In this document: piece after piece, positions 12,323-25,419 of the stretch | How the letters are laid out: each line of letters opens with the position of its first letter | How positions within the stretch are numbered: position 1 is the stretch's first letter | Source of the DNA: Trileptium ribeirensis | Taxonomy: Eukaryota; Nematoda; Enoplea; Enoplida; Thoracostomopsidae | NCBI GenBank assembly: GCA_030248225.1 | Contig: JASANE010003410.1 | Location: 50,316-114,315, forward strand | Length of the DNA stretch: 64,000 bases | Reading direction: 5' to 3' | Made by a program: the position numbers and the translations under genes | Notes under the pieces: generated by a model | Told to the model about the DNA's origin: nothing | The model's database searches: none | The model's input: only the letters and a program-made list of their open reading frames with translations

Positions 12323-13951
12323 CAGGGATCGACCGGTACCAAAATTTACCGGTACTGAAAAAATACCGGTAAACCGGTACCGGTACCCAAATTGTCTGCC
12401 AAAAAAGTTTCGCTCGTTTAGTTATACTCTGATATATGCATGTTTCTGGTGAAAAAGATAACACGTAGATATTCATAAGTTTTATTTTCAAAATGTTCAA
12501 AATCAACGCAACAACAACATTTATAAATGCAATAATTGTCCATTAAAATTGTATATAACCCATATTCATATGGAAACTTTTCTTCTGTAACAATGTTTTC
12601 AGTTTCCAAAAAACAGTTTGCAAGTACATACGTATGTGTCCCAAAGTTTCAGAACAAAAACCAAACTGGTATATGGTAATTTATACATTCTACTCCTTGG
12701 GCAAAGCCAAGCTATTGTAGTGGCAAGCCCTTAAGTTGAACTTCAGTCTCAGTAGCTTATCCACATTCTCTGGGAGCAAACGGTTGCGCTCTACACAATT
12801 GACGTCGCCGGCTGTTCTAAACAGACGTTCGCTTTGCACACTCCCAATGGGGCACGCAAGATATCGTTGGGCGAGCTGAAAAAGGATATTTACCGTGCTC
12901 AAGGATAAATGATATGATATGCCACATTTGGTCCGTATATACGCACTTAGTGGACGTGGCATGTTAGACGCGTTATCCTCAGAAACTGTCAACTGAGTAT
13001 ACGGGTTATTGTGTCAGTCATTCATAAAACAATTGTAACTGTCAACTAAGCAAAACTATGCAAATTTTCCATGTTTTGTTATGCAACTAAACTTTTTTGA
13101 CCAATTACAGACATTAGCAGATGAATTACAGACATTATCGTTATTAGATATATTAAAATAGTTCCATACATGTGATTTCCTGACCATTTTAACAGCGTAT
13201 ATTCCAAAAAGTACGTATATAGATTCTGAAACATGAAGAATGCAATTACCTACTAGTAAATTATTATGTCATGTATGTAATCATGTGTATATGGCACGAG
13301 ATAAATCATGATCAAATCAATAGTGATAGTTAATTTTCTGTTCAGACAACATCCTACCGGAATAAACCTCTGAACCAACCCTCGCAACACGATTTCACAG
13401 ACTCTACATATGCCAACTGCTCCCTACAACATCTTGGCGGAACTAGCCTCGAACCAAACCATCCTCAGCTACGCGATGGCACGCCCCCCCCAAAAAAAAT
13501 GCCAGCTGCTCCCGACATTGTATCGCAATCAGCAACTAAATTATCCTCCGCTACACTATTGCATACCCCCACCCAAATATGCCAGCTGCTCTTGAGAACC
13601 ATCCTGCTACCGCAATCAGCTTCAAACCACCCTCCGTCAGCATTCAAATCGATAGTGTGTTATATAATACACTACCGCTACAACTCAATGACGTCACCTA
13701 AGTAAAAACAAAAATCAAAACATTCGAACAAAAACATCATTTACTGCTACAACGCTCTGTTCCAAATGTTCATCTTCAAACGTGTTCAAAATTCGAGTGA
13801 AGGAATTAGAAATAAATACGTATACATGTCAACAAATGAGTCACTTGATTTGCAACTAAACATTGTCGCTGTTCTTATCCGTAAGATAGTAGAAATTTTA
13901 GTACCGGTACCGGCAGTTTTTTACCGGTACCGGTATACCGGTCGATCCCTG
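12323..13951 (-). mobile_element. hAT transposon relic, 1629 bp
   Basis: The ends are inverted repeats starting CAGGGATCGACCGGTA at 12323 and its complement ending at 13951. The 8-bp flanks GTGCGAAC (12315-12322) and GTACGAAC (13952-13959) differ at one base and are the target duplication, the size hAT elements make. Both ends continue in tandem ACCGGT palindromes, probably transposase binding sites. Inside lies the C-terminal part of a hAT transposase on the minus strand; the catalytic N-terminal and middle parts are missing, so the copy is dead. A short imperfect tandem motif ATGCCAGCTGCTC occurs at about 13409, 13498 and 13578. Confidence 0.92.
12690..12992 (-). pseudogene. hAT transposase C-terminal dimerisation domain
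   Basis: The 100-codon frame contains LAQRYLACPIGSVQSERLFR, followed by TAGD, RNRLLPENVDKLLRLKFNL. This is the hAT family C-terminal dimerisation motif (family form: lA..yL..p.sSvpsERlFS.aG......R.rL.p..v..l..l..n). The normal S in ERLFS is R and the following S/E region is intact. Full hAT transposases are about 600 residues; the BED zinc finger and RNase-H-like DDE core are absent. It sits inside the element at 12323-13951, with the same strand sense. Confidence 0.88.
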
Positions 13952-14059
13952 GTACGAACGTTACAAGGTTTTATAGTTAATACTATACCAAGTATTTTAT
14001 ACGGTATTAGAGCTATGCAAATAGTGTCTCTTTAATTTTGACGTATGAATTTATATTTC

Positions 14060-14714
14060 ACGTTCTTGGCCCGTTAATCTATTGTATAGCGTACGTAATT
14101 GTATTCAGGTAAAAAGATCAAACATATAATTGAAATTTCAAATCAAACATTGGCAGTGATCTTCAAATAAATCATAAAAACAAAATAATAATAACGATAA
14201 TAAGCTAATCCATCACACTACATCGAATTACCTACCCGAAACGGCGGTAAATAACAAATATAAATGTATATATGCAGTAAATTTCAAATTCCATCACATC
14301 TCAAATTTCACTGCCAATTTATTGTTCTTATGACTTCAAGTCATTATCTGATTGGACACGTAAATTTTCATAATGAAGAGTATCTTTTTCGGATAATAAT
14401 AGACGGTCTGTGTTTCATCTAATTTATTGAAACGGAGCGAGCGAAGCGAGCGGACTTTCCACTGAGGGCGCTAGGGGTCAAACATTGTGAAATTTTTTTG
14501 GTCTGTCGCGTCATTCATAACTAATTTTAGTATGGACGGATTTCGGAATTTTTTGTTACATAGCAACAGTGATGACGATATGCCCTTTAGTCGAACGGAA
14601 ACAGTTGCAACCCCATCTTCCGGGTCAAAATGGCAAAAAACAGTATATTTAAAATGTCTTTACCAAATCGGGCCACATGGGTATCAGTGTTTCGCAGCCC
14701 ATATAGCACGACAC
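14060..14714. other. Spacer before the 14.7 kb array
   Basis: AT-rich with nothing recognised, apart from the GGAGCGAGCGAAGCGAGCGG string at 14434-14453, which has a near copy (GAGAGCGAAGCGAGCGAG) at about 54671. The plus-strand frame at 14487-14813 runs into the repeat array and is probably not a gene. Confidence 0.4.
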
Positions 14715-16130
14715 AGGCTTCGTGTCGAGACTCCTACACAGAATCAGCTCACAGAGATCTACAACTTTCATGACCATGAATTTTTTGGGTTCCCTGGGCC
14801 GCTTTGGGACTGAATATGGTTCGTCGACCCTTTGCCTGAAATAGCGATTGTCAAATTTCAAATGAGTGCATATTATGCTATAAGCATGCTTGATACAATG
14901 GATTTGTTATCTACAGTCCAACTTGATTATATTATACCTTTTTATGGGGTTTCAAGGGTTTTTGGTCGGCGGATCCAATTTCTAAACTGTGCGTTTTCAT
15001 GTGGCTGATTATGTATTGCGTGCAGGGTATCAAGAATGTTCTATATATAGGTATTCTTTAAGGTTGAAAACAATAATTTGGTTATCTAGTGTTCATGGTG
15101 CATATTTCATGACTTTATATGGGTTTGGGGTCAGTAAAAACCCGATTTCCAGGATAGGAGCCTTCGTATCGAGACTCCAACACAGAATCAGCTCATCGAG
15201 ATTTATAACTTTGATGACCATGAATTATTTTGGGACCACTTCCTGGGCCGCTTTAGACCCGAATATAGGTCGTTGACCCTTTATCAAAAACAGTGATTTT
15301 TCAAATGTCGCCTTATTATTGCTTATTTTACCTTACAATGAGTGCCTATTAGGTTATCAAGCACGCTAGATACGATAGTTTTGTTATCTGGAGTCCAACT
15401 TGGCTATATTATACCTTTTCTTGCGGTTTCAATGGTTTTCCGGTCGACATACTCAATTTCCCAAATATAATGCGTTTTAATTTGTCTGATTATACATTGC
15501 GCGCAGGGCATCAAGAATGGTGTATATACATATTTTCATAAGACTGAATACAATGATTTGGTTATCTAGTGTCCAAGATGAATATTTCATGACTTCTCAA
15601 TGGTTTTAGAGTCAATGAACCTGATCTCCAGAATATAGTCTGTCTTCAGTTGTTCAGTTACGTATATATTGCATACGGGTCATCAAATAATTATCTATAT
15701 AGGTTTTCGGTGCGCTGAATACGATGGTTTGGTTACCTATAGACCAGTCGAGTATATTATGTTTTTTCAGACTTTTTCAATGGGTTTCGGGTCAATTCCA
15801 GAAAATAGTCGGCTTTCAAAAGTTTGGTAAATGGCATCAAAAATAGTCTGTATAGAGGTTTGTCGGTATGCTCAATACAATCATTTGGTTATCTAGAGTC
15901 CTGCGTGCCTTGTTCATGATGTTTTGTGGGTTTTCATTGGGTTTATGGTTAATGAACCCGACATACCAGAATATATATGTGTGCCTTCATTTGTTTGGTT
16001 ACGTATCGCGTACAGGACACCAAGAATTGACTATAAAGGTTTTCCCGCAGGCTGAATATGATGGCTCGGTTATCAAGAGACCAGCACAAATACTTGTTGC
16101 GTTGTCAATTGTTTTCGGTTAACTAGGTTT
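14715..16130 (+). repeat. Diverged nested tandem array, sub-unit about 160-175 bp
   Basis: A block like ACAATGATTTGGTTATCTAG recurs at about 14894, 15068, 15371, 15550, 15719, 15877 and 16058. Each copy is followed by TTCATGA / GGGTTT.GGGTC.AT..ACC and TGATTA.GTATTGCG..CAGG.CATCAAGAAT. Two copies (about 14715 and 15165) carry an additional shared ~150 bp stretch with TCGAGACTCC.ACACAGAATC and CATGAATT.TTTTGGG, so the array has a higher-order unit of about 450-480 bp in its first half. The resemblance to the 165-bp satellite (AAGGTTTTCG..GCTGAA) suggests a shared origin. Confidence 0.6.
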
Positions 16131-19100
16131 CAAGGTTTTTTTAATGAGATCATAATTAAAGAGGTTTTGCGATGGTCCTTTCTGAAACAAAGCCTGTAAT
16201 ATAGACTGACGAAACAAGATAACTAAAAATGAAACCAATCTCGTTTCGTTATGCTATTAGTAACTCGCAAAGCGATAGGAAACGGGGCTAGTATGGCTAC
16301 TCTGCAAGTAGTGGCCATTCCTTCGTTCCAAATTTAGCTCCCAGAGCACCTTTAAATTCTAACCATAACAATTATACACCAACAATGCTTCAATGGCAAG
16401 CAACGCTAGGGTCATTTTAGTCATATAACGAAACCGAAGAACTCTTTATTTCTTTTTCCAATGACCAAAAAGACAACAACCTTTGAAATTAAAAAAAACT
16501 AAAATTGTCTTGAAAAGTGATTTTTACGTCGTAGAAGACCAACACTTGTCTTATTTGACTCATACCAAGCAATTACAATTGCTTTTGTCACATTCAGCAT
16601 CACCGAAAACTAAAACCTATAGACACAATCTAAATCATTGTATTAGCTCGACGTGACGCTGCTGCATTACGCACTTCCCCAAACGTAATGCCCATACGAC
16701 CCCGACTATCGTGAATTTCAAGGGCGGACCTATTGGGTAATTTTCTTTTATTCGGCTCAGGCCCAAGAAATTACGCAGCTTAGCAAGCCGCAGGAGCGCT
16801 TCACAGGATGTGTTCTGATCCTGCCGGACGGGTTGCGCATGTAGCCTAAGAGGTACTACCTTTGAGGTCCCCAGGGAGGTCGGCTCCGTCACCTGTTCAC
16901 AGGCCAAAGAGACCATACCGCTATTCCCTATCCACGTTTAACCAGGGAAGATTTTGGGTATTTGCGTTTGGTCAAAATCGGTTCCCACTTTCTCGTAATG
17001 GTTAATTTATTTAGTCAGTGGCCCCCACTGGGGTCCGACAAATCCCTAGACGTTTAACGTCGGATTCGCGCGTGCAATTTCCTATTCTGGGTGCTCAGCG
17101 TGAGTTTCAAAATTCGGCGGTAACTTTTCCTTATTAGTCGCATGAGTCGTACTTATACAATAATATAGTTGAATCGGCGAGTCACGCTAAGGTTTGCTTT
17201 TTCAATGCGCGTGTCAAACCTGAACGTGGGTCGTCGATAGGGGTGACGGATTTCAAACCCCTTTGAATACCTATCGCTACGAGGGTCAGCAAAACACTTG
17301 GACACGTCGGGTTTTGATTGAGCATTTATTGACGAGTCACAATTAGGGTATACACAGAAACATATTGTACGGGCGAATACAATAGATATAATGTCACTGG
17401 CATGGTACGCTATTAGGAAAATGAGCATGACGGCGAAAGGGTCGGGTTGCGGAATCATCGCCTTTTTCACAGAACTCTCACAGCTGAGTCAAGTCACGGC
17501 GTGTACTGCTAAGCCTTGTCTAATAACAGCTGCGCTTACCATACTCACGAAAAACAGTGTGTCAAATCAAAAGCCAGTACCGGTAATTAATACGGTTAGT
17601 TATCGATAAAGAGAGGCGCCATTGAACTAACTACTTGCTCGGCACTACGATTGCTAGTAAAGGGGCACTCCGACAAAACAGCAGGTTCAGGTAAGCGAAA
17701 GGCGGTAATGAAATGAGGCACACGGGACAAAGTGTACAATAGGAAATTTGCGGGACTCAATCTTGCTCATCCTATTCACGAGACTATGGTACATGATAAC
17801 TAAGCATTGGTAAATGCAATAAGGTAGCGATTGGATTAACATACGGCAAAGTGTTACAAACGAGAAACGGTGTATATTGACAAAACAGTAAGTTTGGGAG
17901 GCAATCATTGGTACGACTCATGAATTTTCCTATGATGCGACAACGGTACGATATCTAAATTTTTTCTTTTTCTCCTACTCGCATACATACATACTTACAG
18001 TGGCCATGAATTTTGCAATATGATGTACAAACATACTGGTTAATTTTGGTTCTAATTCCCTATACAATCAAATTATTTCTCGAACATGGCAACAAAACGG
18101 TAAACTTTGGTATTAAATTGAGACTAATCCACGATCTAAATGACGGCCAAAAATAGACGTTTCGTGTCCATAAACGTAAGCTAAAATGATGATAAAAATG
18201 ATCGAGTAGACTTATCTCATAAATCGAGCGTGGGTCCCGGTAGACTAGGGTTGGGACCTAATTTTCTAACTTTTCGGAACTTACAATTGGCAAATTTACA
18301 CTGAACTTATTGCTAAAATTTACTGTATGCTGCGTGCATAAGCTGCACTTTACCTAACACGAACGAAGCGTTCGTTATTGCTGCTAGACAGCGGTATAAA
18401 CACGGGCCAAGGGGCAAGCTCGGGCGAGTCCCTAACTTACGACACAATCTATAAATTCTCCTGAGTGGAAATTGAATAATGCCTGCCAGCGGCTATGTAT
18501 TGTCCATGCCAACTTTGGGACATAGGGGCAAGGGTTATGAGTGACCTATAATTTTAACTAAAACGAGAACTAGGTGTAGCGATGCCTCATCGGTCATCGA
18601 CGCTATTCTAAAGGTACCAAAACTTAGGTTATTTTTAAATGAAAACCGCTCTCGAAAAGAGCTCTATTTGGTATCAAAATTGAACTAGCATTTTCAGCGT
18701 GTCCTACTCGACAAAGCGAGTCAGTAAGCGGAGGCCCCGGCTGTCGGGACACCCATAACAGTGTTGTTTACTGTAATTCATTCGGTATGTATCCTTAGAT
18801 TGCTCCGGCTCCTAGTTTTCAACCGAGATTCTGATTACAATTTGGTAGGGGCGGGAAAAACCTATAATTTTCAGTTTCTTTCTAATTTGCCAGCCTTTCT
18901 CTATGAAATTTTGTAGGGGAGCTGGGTTTGACCTTATTTATCGATTTACTAGGACCGGGTCAGCCGTCCTCACAATAATTCGTCCGACGGACCGAGACCC
19001 GATAGACTCGATATCGCGTCTAGCGACATCGTCAATTTCTTATACTAAAACTTTGCCACTACAAGCAAATTTAACAACTCTGGTAAATTTGATATTTTCG

Positions 19101-19399
19101 TTGCAGCGGCCGTATATAGGAGATTCAAGTCTCCGACGGCTTGTGTGCTGCATTGATGACTACTATATGTACAGAGGAGAAACAAAATACAGAGCTGAAA
19201 GGTCAGAAAACATATGCCAAAGCTGAACCTAAACCGACCTACAAAACTGTATATACAGCAATGGAATCTGTGAAATTTGTGTAAAACCTGAGCGTCTTTT
19301 GCGCTGCTCGGGTTTAATTTTCCTATAACTTTGAACAAGCCACGGGTTTGTCGGTTTCGATAGCTGATGTGGAAGGCCTAACGGGCTTCTATTTGTATG
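16131..19399. other. Long spacer without recognised genes
   Basis: Open frames at 16635-16916, 17153-17470 (minus) and 18903-19226 (plus) reach 93-107 codons but show no domain or motif I know. Small features: a CATACATACATA microsatellite at about 17981, a palindrome AACGAAGCGTTCGTT at about 18363, and a GC-rich patch near 18730. The spacing of some AT-rich blocks hints at further diverged satellite, but I could not fix a period. Confidence 0.4.
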
Positions 19400-19990
19400 A
19401 TAAAAATCATTGAAATTCCTGGAGGGAATTTTAAGTTATAAACAGTTAAAGTTTTAGGTGGGGGCGGACCCCCAGCGGGCCGTCGGGTTTGGGATTCCGG
19501 CTGGATAAAGTTGGGTTTTAGAATGGTGTTCGGTAACGGACATCCCTACGAAGAAACAGCGAGTTTCAACAAAATTCCTGGAGAGATTCTTAAAATATAT
19601 CAATTTTACGTTTTCGGTGGGGGCAGTCCTTTTCAAGGCCGTCGGGTTTGGGGTTCCGATGCGAAATCAACAAGTTTTGAAGTTGCATTCGTTAAAAGGC
19701 ATTACTACGAAGAAACTGCCAAGGTTATAGCTAAATTCCTAGAGTAGAACTTAAGATATTTCAATTTTCCTATTTTGGTGGGGCGAGCCCCTTCAGGGTC
19801 GTCGGGTTCATGATTCCGACGCGATATTTGAACGTTTTAAGTATCGAAACACTAGCTCGGATACTTCTCGTGATCCGGGTAAATTTTCAATCAAATGCCT
19901 GAGATAGTTAAAAGATATATCAAATTTTCTACCTAGGTGAGCTGTCTCGCTCAGGGGGCGTTGTGTCAATACGTCTGCTTGTGGTTCAAT
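19400..19990 (+). repeat. Satellite array, about 160 bp period, four copies
   Basis: The block AAATTCCTGGAG.GA..TTAA recurs at about 19409, 19573, 19735 and 19893, giving periods of roughly 165, 162 and 158. Each copy then has a GGTGGGGGC patch, a CCCC..CAGGGCCGTCGGGTT.GGATTCCG patch and, in most, CATTACTACGAAGAAAC. Copies diverge moderately and the fourth is the most altered. The unit is distinct in sequence from the 9.8-kb family, although the period is nearly the same. Confidence 0.75.
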
Positions 19991-21460
19991 GCAAAATTTT
20001 AGCATGCGGACGATGAATATAGCACTATTATCTTATTAATAAAACTTGACTGAGCAATTTTGGATCTCTTCAATAAGTAATTTTGTCCTGCATTCCTTCT
20101 CACAAAATAACAGACACGGCGGGGAAACTTGTGTCCAACGAATCAAGAGAACAAATGAAATCTGGAATAAAACCATTGGCAGATGCTTGACAAAGTGATA
20201 TGACCACGGATGATTCGGAGTTCCACTGATAATTTCTTAATCGGAAATTTATTTAACCTCGGTCGGCTCAAAGAATACATCTTTCCAACTCCTAACTCGA
20301 CTCAGGGGATCATGTAAAGTAAATCTCAACGCGAGTGTCGCGTTTGTTTGTCTCCTAACTCAATGACCGAGGGAGGTTCAGTATGACTCCGGACGTCTAA
20401 CCTAATCGTGTGAGTGGCTACCATGGCAGCGGATCTGCGGGACAAGCTAGGACGGGCAGGGCTGTCATGTAAAAGGGAAGTATAGACAGGGAAGGCAAGA
20501 TGCTATACATTGATACGCCTACTATCACGCTATTCAACCCTACGGGCTAACTGCTAACTTTGCTTCTACCTATCAGGAATATACGACTACCCTAACCGCC
20601 TCCCTGTCCACAGTCTTTCGTTCCGACGGTCAACGTCCATCGCACGCGTCCATCCACTCACCAAACCAAAATGAAAGCCGAATAAAATGATAGTTGGCGA
20701 ACAAACGAGAACAACTACTACAATGAAGCGGCAAAGCCGGTCTGCAAACCGACCGCACTCTGCGCTTGCGAAGTCACACTGAACTCTACAGAGCTCGTGC
20801 GTCTGAAAGATCGTAAAATTTCCTATAAGAAATGTTAAGCGCTAAATTTTCGAATTCCCAACGGTTCCGGGGTGATGGGCCGGAGTCGACACTTTCGATG
20901 CCAAATTTTCATAAATCTTCATTTTATCTTTCATTTCGACCACGACAATGAACGATGGTAATTGATATTTTATTTATCTTCAGAAATTACCAGTGTGGTG
21001 GTGCATATAGAACACTGGTAACTTTAATATTTTAGGTTTGTACTTATAGTTTTCGGGAAATTTTCTCAATTGCTGTTCGCTACAGGGCGAGCAGCCAAAC
21101 TTTTGTGGGCCTCACTCATGAGGACGGTCGTGACGGGTATCCGTCACGGCCAATATTTCCTACGATAAATCGAAATGAACTTTGCGGTCCTACCACGCGG
21201 GGTAGGGCTATTCCTACTTATTGTTTTGGGCGGGGAGTGGTACCGTCCAAGATTTCTTCGAGTCGAGTATGGCAAGAGCTCACCATACTCGCAATTTCAA
21301 CCTACAAAAACACTGCTTTACAAGCAGAAAAATCCCTAAAATTTTCCTTAAAATCACGGTAAGCAAGTCGAATCATTCCCGATTACTGGTACCTCCAAAC
21401 TGATACATTACAAGGTACAATAACAGATACAATTGTGATATAAATTGCATGAAGCTACAA
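19991..21460. other. Unassigned spacer
   Basis: No gene recognised. Includes GC-richer patches (20400-20660, 20700-20780) and a palindrome GTGACGGGTATCCGTCAC at 21129-21146. Short frames at 21105-21403 have no known motif. Confidence 0.4.
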
Positions 21461-21468
21461 CAATTAGT

Positions 21469-23060
21469 GGCGCTTTTTATGGCCAACACGATTAATATAC
21501 GACGAATATATATTCATAATCAATGGCATAACGTATCATTATAACGGTAAGAATGGTACAAAGTCGTGGCAGATTTCAGCGCTTTTACGGCCTCTACCAG
21601 CACAACATACGGTACAAATAGAATGATCATAAACGATATAACATCAGGATAAATATAGGCGCTTTTATGGCGTTTACAACGCAAAATTATGGTATGAACA
21701 TGATACGACAATAACATCTCTATATACATAGGTACATTACATTCGAATCGGATTGCCAGACTGTGCATGTATACCTGAAAAACAGGGAATAACCGGAATT
21801 CCGGTTCCGGCGAAATCGTGTTCCGGTTGCGGTTCCAGCAAAGGGCAAAAACCATACCGGAATTCCGGTTTAAAAATTTTGTTTGAAATTTTCCACGTTT
21901 TTTGCTTCATCCTGTAATCCAAACATATGTAATATATATTATACAATGATCAAACTCCAATACAGCCAAGCAAAAGAAGATTAACCAGCCAATTTGCCGT
22001 GTGAAACGCAAGTAGGCACATAATTTGAACAGGAATTTTTCATAACCTGCAGGAGTTTGTTAAATCAAAGCCAGGTCGATGCTTGTAGCAGCTATTTTAC
22101 ACATCCAGAAGTCTGTGGGATACATTTGAATAAAACCGGTCCAACTCGGTAACGCAGAAGTACTTAGGGTATGCTTGGCTATCATAAATTGCGTCAAGCA
22201 CCCGCCAGTGCGTTTGTATTGGTAAATCAGTCTAAATTGAAGTAAACTAACGTTATCTGCAACGCAGCTGGAAACTGCTTTCTTGGCAATGAACTGTATT
22301 TTTTGAAACTGTACGAGCAGCATCACAGTGTGTCTCATTTATTGCATTCTGATTTGAAAGTTTATCATCATTATGATCTAACTGACGGGCACTGTTTGTC
22401 CAACGCTAGCCTAAGCAGTGTCTCTGACCACTGATCAGAAAATTACCTTATATCTATTATTTTCTCTTACAATCATATAAACCAATAATTTAAGTTTCCT
22501 ACAGAATAACATGCAACAAACGTATGTGTAGTAAAGGGAGGCGACTGGAGACAGAGCGAAAGTGTGTATTTTACGCTCCAAGCTTTGCAAGCACATTCGA
22601 TTTGTCGCAGTATACGCAATGGTGTATAGTGGAAGATATTTTTTGCTCTGAACGTCCAAAAACCGACATATTTGATCGATAAATAAAAATTATTAGCTTC
22701 CTCAGTCTCTTTGAAGTTTCAGAAAGGCAATAATACCATCGCAATACATTAAGTTTAATGTAAAAGTTATTTTTAATGCATTTTAAATCCACTATACCTT
22801 CATTTCTTCCATGATCCGTTTTACTATATATAAATTTCGAAGACCAGGTTCCGGTTCCGCATCCGGTTTAAATGGATGGTTCCGGTTGCTGGTTGCGGTT
22901 CCGGTTATTCCCTGCTGAAAACATCTACGAGTATCGGCGGTAATTCCAATGGTATATAAGAATATATATACCTATATGATACGGTCATGATTATCCGAAT
23001 AAAATACGTAACAAGTGCCTTTATGGCCATCGAACAAGGTACAATAAAACGATGGTACTA
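21469..23060 (+). repeat. Loose minisatellite interrupted by a hAT MITE
   Basis: The string GGCGCTTTTATGGC (with small changes) recurs at about 21469, 21578, 21659 and, after the inserted hAT, about 23015. It is usually followed by CAACA..A.AC..TAC and TATACC/TATAGG AT-rich stretches. Unit length is 80-110 bases. The array continues on both sides of the 21783-22914 insertion. Confidence 0.42.
21783..22914. mobile_element. Non-autonomous hAT, CCGG family, copy 1 (1132 bp)
   Basis: Begins CAGGGAATAACCGGAATTCC and ends with the complement TTCCGGTTATTCCCTG. Flanks CTGAAAAA (21775-21782) and CTGAAAAC (22915-22922) are an 8-bp target duplication with one change. Subterminal regions are packed with CCGGTTCCGG / GGAATTCC palindromes at both ends. 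No transposase motif is visible inside; the longest internal frame (22060-22338, minus) is not recognisable. A second copy at 55554-56734 is strongly similar throughout, showing that it moved as a unit. Confidence 0.93.
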
Positions 23061-23504
23061 TATATAGGTAGATATATACGCGATTTAAGTACACCAACGA
23101 GCCTTCTTAATAATTATGTAACTATATAGGTATATATAGACGGTAACATATTTCGATGATTCTTCATCCCTAAAATGTTAATAACGATATCCCTTTCGAT
23201 CACAAAAAACTGTCGGCGGTGCGGGCCGAACTACGACGAAAATCGTTGGTTCGTAGCGAGATTAATGGACGTAAAGATACATGCTTTGTGCTATATACAT
23301 ACGATTTACCAACATATAGGGTGACGGCAGAGCTTTACCGTCGGTACGTATATACGGGGGAAATCGACTTATATTCGCTTGCGCACAGAGAGGGGTTATA
23401 GATTGGATCTAGACCCATTGTTTATGTAAGTATTCTGGTGCTACAGCGGGTTTCGTACCCGATTGGGTTATTTCCAGGAGGTGTTCTAAGTTGGGGGACA
23501 TTTG
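23061..23504. other. Spacer between arrays
   Basis: The plus-strand frame 23219-23401 is 60 codons with no motif. Nothing else recognised. Confidence 0.4.
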
Positions 23505-23649
23505 CAACTAAATTCGAAAATGTTGACCATTACTCTATGGCCAGGATTATTAGGGAATTTGCCAAAATGTTGGCCATTACACTGTGGACAAGATAATTGG
23601 TATTCGAAAAGGAACAGTGTGAACAGGATTATTTGGGTCTTCGACTACG
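23505..23649 (+). repeat. Minisatellite, left part (about 46-bp unit)
   Basis: Diverged units of TGTTGGCCATT..ACTGTGGCCA.GATTATT. The last unit reads GTGTGAACAGGATTATTTGG, TCTTCGAC and then TACG, where the LTR element begins. The same array continues after the element at 32941, so the retrotransposon landed inside it. Confidence 0.8.
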
Positions 23650-25365
23650 TGTAACGTTGAAAAATTGTTTGGTTGCTATCTAGATTATTTTTTTATTTCT
23701 GTAACTATAGTTTTAGGGCAGTATTAATACTTTCAGAACGTAGTTCTATTCATGTACGAACTGAGATGATCGTACGTGCACAAACACATGGAAAATACAT
23801 GCAAAATATTCAAACTACAATATTTATATCATCGAAAATTCTTGCGTTGACCAAACCGTGTTCTTATCTCTGGAGGAAAATTTCATAAACACGCTCCTAT
23901 GGATTTTTTAATTATTGGTAAAGCTTTCGGTTGGGCAGTAAAAATAACAATTTTCATTGCAACCATAGAATCTTTATGTAAAGAATCATTTTGGACATGT
24001 TCCAAATAATGTTTTTAAGCTTAAGGGAGATAGTGGACTACGGCTAAACGTGGTTACTTAAAATTTTTTCATATTCTCGAACACAAGTTGACTGTTGCTT
24101 GATGTCTTCACAAAAATTGTCCGACGTAAAGGCCAGGTCTGTTCATATTATTGACATCCTGACATCCTTGTGTATGAAGAACAGTCCCTGAGAGTGCACG
24201 TTGATGGCTGTGTGTGTAACTACACATCCATTTTTTGCTGTTCAGAAATTGCAGCTTTCGTATAGAAGTTGGCCATACTTACAGTACATTATCGCTTGAA
24301 GCTATGTAGTTAAAAACATATGACTTGTGATTTAGCATGCTTAGCTTACACCGACGCATGTTTTTCATTAGAAACTAACACATCTGCTAAAACAGATGTT
24401 CTTTGGGTACGTTCTTTAATGTTGTGACTACAATAGCATAAGCCTGCATTTAACAGAAGTTATTGGCATGCATTTTTCTGGCCTGTAATGTGGTATATTT
24501 TTTGGTCAAAATGCTATTGTGCTGTTTCTTCTGGCAAACGACCCACCGATATATTGTATTTCATTTAGAACCCCTAAATTTTTGTATTGTGGGGTATATT
24601 CTAGAGTATTGGTTTTTCGGTAGTAGATCTATTTTCCAAATATAGCTTTAAATGATTGAAGAAGGAATAAATGAAGTGAATCTAGATCGCTATATACAAA
24701 ATGCTTGTGCTCTTATGTCAGCCCGCGCCGAAATACTGATTTCGAACAAACTCTTGTGTCTATTGGATATTTGCTGTTACTTGACACTCACAATTTGAGA
24801 CAATAAAGAATTCCGTACTTTACACTTTTACCGGCACTGCTTTTGGTGATTAACTTTTTTGCTGTTAGAATGTATGATCGCCGTATGAAGAATGTTGTAT
24901 AGTTCTGATATAACATTTTTGCTAATTTATTTATCTATACCGACAACCAATTCTAAATCATCGCCGGTCCTATGTGGTATAAACTACCATGAATCGAGCT
25001 ACAAAAATATATTTTGCGCCCCAATAGATAAAAATAGACCACCACATGTTATCATAAACATCAAAAAAACTTTTTATTTTAATTTTAGCGGACTGGCCTG
25101 GTTCTTCTCGAATATTTTTTGGTCATAGAATAAAGTTTATCTAAATGTCAACTAAATGATGCTTTAACGAATTAACAAGTTTAGCAAAAATTAGAACGTT
25201 GTGGCACCGCAAAATGTGGTAAACATAGAAAAATGTCCTAAATTCCTGGTAAGACTTCTAAAAATAACTAGCATGTAGGTTGATACACTAAAGTCAAGCT
25301 GTATTTTCTACCAAATTCTAAGAATAACACCCAGCAATCTGGGGTTTCCCAGACAGCTTAGTAGG

Positions 25366-25402
25366 TATAAAAGATCAAGTCAGGTAGTGATCGGGGCTCA
25401 GT
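25366..25402 (+). promoter_or_regulatory. LTR promoter: TATA box and initiator
   Basis: TATAAAAG at 25366-25373 is followed, with normal spacing, by TCAGT at 25398-25402, the typical arthropod-like initiator, so transcription would start near 25400. The same pair is kept in the 3' LTR (TATAAAAG at 32025-32032). This sets the U3/R border. Confidence 0.65.
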
Positions 25403-25419
25403 CTCAAAGTGCCTATCTA

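Noticed and set aside
21737..21946. ORFs crossing the left end of the CCGG-family hAT (and 55509-55730 in copy 2)
   Set aside because: They translate the terminal CCGG palindromes and extend into the unrelated flanks of each copy, so they are not part of a conserved gene.
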